The position numbers and the translations under genes are program-made. Below, piece by piece: positions 4,278-6,249 of a DNA stretch of 6,249 nt. This stretch comes from Chromatiales bacterium. Its GTDB lineage: Bacteria > Pseudomonadota > Gammaproteobacteria > SZUA-152. Below the pieces are notes generated by a model. The model ran no database searches. It worked only from the letters and a program-made list of their open reading frames with translations, and was not told the DNA's origin. Location of the stretch: the NCBI GenBank assembly GCA_026999335.1, contig JALTPW010000010.1, positions 1 to 6,249 on the forward strand. The letters run 5' to 3'. How positions within the stretch are numbered: the stretch's first letter is position 1; every line of letters starts with the position of its first letter.

Positions 4278-6249
4278 GACATGACCGCCTTACGTCCCTT
4301 GCCCTCGCCCAGACGCAGCAGACTGGGCAGCAGAATCAGGGTGAACACGGTACTGACACTCATGCCACCGACGATCACCGCCGCCAGACCGCGATACAAC
4401 TCGCTGCCCGCGCCCGGCATCAGCAGCAGCGGCAGCATGCCGAAGATGCTGGTGAGGGTACTCATGAGGATCGGCCGCAGGCGCAGGTGCACGGCCTCGG
4501 CCACCGCATCGCGGCGAGTCAAGCCCCGGCGTTCGGCCTCGCGGGTCTGGTGCACCAGCAGGATAGCGTTGTTCACCACTAGGCCGAGCAAAATGATGAA
4601 GCCAATCATCGTCAGCAGATCCATGCTCTGAAACACCACCAGATTGGTCAAATGCAGGGCGATTACACCACCCACAGTGGCCAGCGGGATGGCGAGGATT
4701 ACCAACAGACTGTCGAGGAAGGAGCGAAACAACGCACTCATCAGCAGATACAGCAGGGCGATGGCCAGCCAGAAACTGCTGCTCATGCTCTTTAAGGCCT
4801 GCTGTAACTTATCGGCAGTGCCGCCGTAGTGAATCTCGCCATCCGCAGGCAATAGCGGCTCGACCTTGGGGTTCACCGTTTGCTTCAGCAACGCCATGGT
4901 GCCTTCCAGGGACATGTCATCGGGCGCCTGCACTTCCAGGGTAATGGTGCGGCGGCGGTCGATGCGGCGGATTTCATCCGGCCCGGCGGTACGCACCACC
5001 CGGGTCAGCTCACCGAGAGCTTGTACGCCCGCGTCGGGGGTGGCCAGAGGCGTGTCGGCGAGGGCCTCGGGACTGTGCCAGTCCGGGCCGCGCAGGATCA
5101 CGTCAAGACGCTGCTGGCCATCAAAGTAGTCGCCCACCAGCAGGCCGCTGCCCAGGGCACGGACGATCTGCGCCATCTCAGTGCGGCTCCAACCTGCCTC
5201 GCTGATACGCCGCTCATCCGGCAACAGGCGCAGCTCCGGCTCGGCCAGATCCAGCCCCGGACGCGGTCGGGGCTCGTGCCCGGGCATGGCCGCCTGCAAG
5301 GCGACATAGCCGGCCTGCGCCGCCGCCAGCAGTGACTCGATATTGGAGCCCTGGATGTCCATGTCGATGGTGCGCCCCCCCCCAAAACCGCCGAATAGAG
5401 AGGCGCGCCGCGCAAAGGCGATGGTATCCGGAAAACCGCCAATGATACGATTGATGAGCGGTACCAGCTCATCGGTTCTGTCCGGATCCATGGTGCGCGC
5501 ACCCATGAACACGCCGCGCGCAAAAGCGACAAAGAAATAATTGTTCACCGCCGGTTCGGCCGTGCCATCGATGTGCGGCTGCATGCGCTGGGCGACCACG
5601 CGACCCAGCTCCTTTTCCAGGGTATCGATATTGGCGCCGGGGGGCGGCAGGATAAAAGCGAAGACCAGATTACGATTGCCCTCGGGCAGGTAGTCCGCCT
5701 CGGGCTTGAGCTGCCAGGCCAGGGCCAGTGGCAGCGTGATCAGGCCGATGATCCACAGGTTACGGCGCAGCGGCGTATCCGTCAGCCGCATAATGAGACG
5801 GCTGCCGGCCACCCACCAATGGGCATGGGGATCGCGCATCGCCGTCCGACCCAGCCAGTTGGCCGATGCCACAGGCAGTACAATGACCGCCACCAGCAGG
5901 GACACACTGACCGCCACGGCAATGGTCAGCGCCAGATCGGCGAACAACTGCCCGGCCTCGTCCTGAAGAAATACCACCGGCAGGAAGATGGCCACCGTGG
6001 TGGCAGTGGAGGCCAATAACGCCCCCCACACCCGACGCGTGCCCTCCTCGGCCGCCTCGGCCGCGCCCATACCTCGCTCGCGCAGACGCACGACACTCTC
6101 CAGCACCACGATGGCGGCGTCTAGCACCATGCCCACGGCGAAGGCCAGACCGGCCAGGGAGATGACATTGAGGGTACGCCCGGCGGCGTCCAGCACGACA
6201 AAGGACGACACCACGCAGACGGGGATCGCCACCGCCACTATCAGGGTGG
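4274..6249 (-). CDS. RND-family efflux permease, C-terminal about 657 residues (5' end outside window)
   Basis: The frame is open to the window edge and covers roughly the last two thirds of an RND pump (family length about 1030). Visible in order: the end of TM3 (TLIVAVAIPVCVV), TM4 with GMVLDAAIVVLE, TM5-TM6, the periplasmic porter/docking segment (about 200-480), and TM8-TM12 (SFWLAIALLYLLMSALF through VFTLILLPSLLRL). RND permeases are inner membrane trimeric proton antiporters working with a periplasmic adaptor and an outer membrane channel. In TM4 the usual Asp-Asp pair is Asp-Ala (D43 of the fragment), as in CusA-like pumps. In TM10 the AcrB lysine position is Asn (GLVVNNAILLVH), common in part of the family. 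The substrate cannot be told. The GTG at 6238 is not a start, because homology continues upstream of it. The adaptor gene presumably lies upstream, outside the window. The next gene overlaps the stop. Confidence 0.93.
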   Translation of the reverse strand, partial: TLIVAVAIPVCVVSSFVVLDAAGRTLNVISLAGLAFAVGMVLDAAIVVLESVVRLRERGMGAAEAAEEGTRRVWGALLASTATTVAIFLPVVFLQDEAGQLFADLALTIAVAVSVSLLVAVIVLPVASANWLGRTAMRDPHAHWWVAGSRLIMRLTDTPLRRNLWIIGLITLPLALAWQLKPEADYLPEGNRNLVFAFILPPPGANIDTLEKELGRVVAQRMQPHIDGTAEPAVNNYFFVAFARGVFMGARTMDPDRTDELVPLINRIIGGFPDTIAFARRASLFGGFGGGRTIDMDIQGSNIESLLAAAQAGYVALQAAMPGHEPRPRPGLDLAEPELRLLPDERRISEAGWSRTEMAQIVRALGSGLLVGDYFDGQQRLDVILRGPDWHSPEALADTPLATPDAGVQALGELTRVVRTAGPDEIRRIDRRRTITLEVQAPDDMSLEGTMALLKQTVNPKVEPLLPADGEIHYGGTADKLQQALKSMSSSFWLAIALLYLLMSALFRSFLDSLLVILAIPLATVGGVIALHLTNLVVFQSMDLLTMIGFIILLGLVVNNAILLVHQTREAERRGLTRRDAVAEAVHLRLRPILMSTLTSIFGMLPLLLMPGAGSELYRGLAAVIVGGMSVSTVFTLILLPSLLRLGEGKGRKAVMS
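5375..5383 (-). repeat. G9 homopolymer inside the RND coding sequence
   Basis: On the coding strand TTTT is followed by nine G residues, encoding the Gly-rich FGGFGGGRT stretch in the periplasmic region. The frame stays open through it. Mononucleotide tracts this long are prone to slippage and to sequencing error, and a one-base change here would truncate the pump. Confidence 0.75.

Noticed and set aside
4880..6019. Several long plus-strand open frames opposite the RND gene
   Set aside because: They are shadows of a high-GC coding region; the minus frame has continuous RND homology.
6236..6238. GTG as the start codon of the RND gene
   Set aside because: The preceding in-frame codons continue transmembrane segment 3, so the gene extends beyond the window edge.

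Overview
The window looks like chromosomal DNA of a gammaproteobacterium with moderately high GC. The coding style, an RpfG-type HD-GYP regulator, a periplasmic DsrE-like protein and a large RND pump would all fit an environmental, possibly sulfur-metabolising lineage. That placement is an inference; no rRNA or marker gene is present to fix it.

Layout. (1) 1-1432, minus strand: a TerB-like gene followed by an REC-HD response regulator (HD-GYP class, cut by the left edge), probably one transcription unit. (2) 1433-1714: divergent intergenic region dominated by a palindromic, REP/MITE-like element at 1504-1663. (3) 1715-2212, plus strand: an exported single-cysteine DsrE-family protein. (4) 2213-2529: convergent to it, a small YgaP-type two-helix membrane protein (DUF2892) on the minus strand, with a Rho-independent terminator between the two genes. 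(5) 2530-3221: about 690 bases without a recognisable gene. It holds a possible operator and a nested set of hairpins that I read as two diverged inverted copies of one small hairpin-bounded element. (6) 3222-6249, minus strand: an RND efflux permease (5' end outside the window), then a small membrane-anchored protein overlapping it by ATGA, then a Crp/Fnr-type regulator 12 bases further on. This is a compact operon ending at a terminator-like hairpin.

How the genes may work together. The RND pump, the small anchored protein and the Crp/Fnr regulator are almost certainly co-transcribed, so the regulator may control its own operon. The regulator has an FNR-like recognition helix, lacks recognisable cAMP contacts and carries four cysteines in its sensory half. 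The nearby DsrE-like and YgaP-like proteins belong to families linked to sulfane sulfur handling, so a reactive-sulfur-responsive locus is a reasonable but unproven hypothesis. The TerB/HD-GYP pair is a separate signalling unit, probably turning over cyclic di-GMP.

The most unusual part is the non-coding block at 2677-3205. Its hairpins, competing pairings and mirrored order are not explained by the neighbouring genes.
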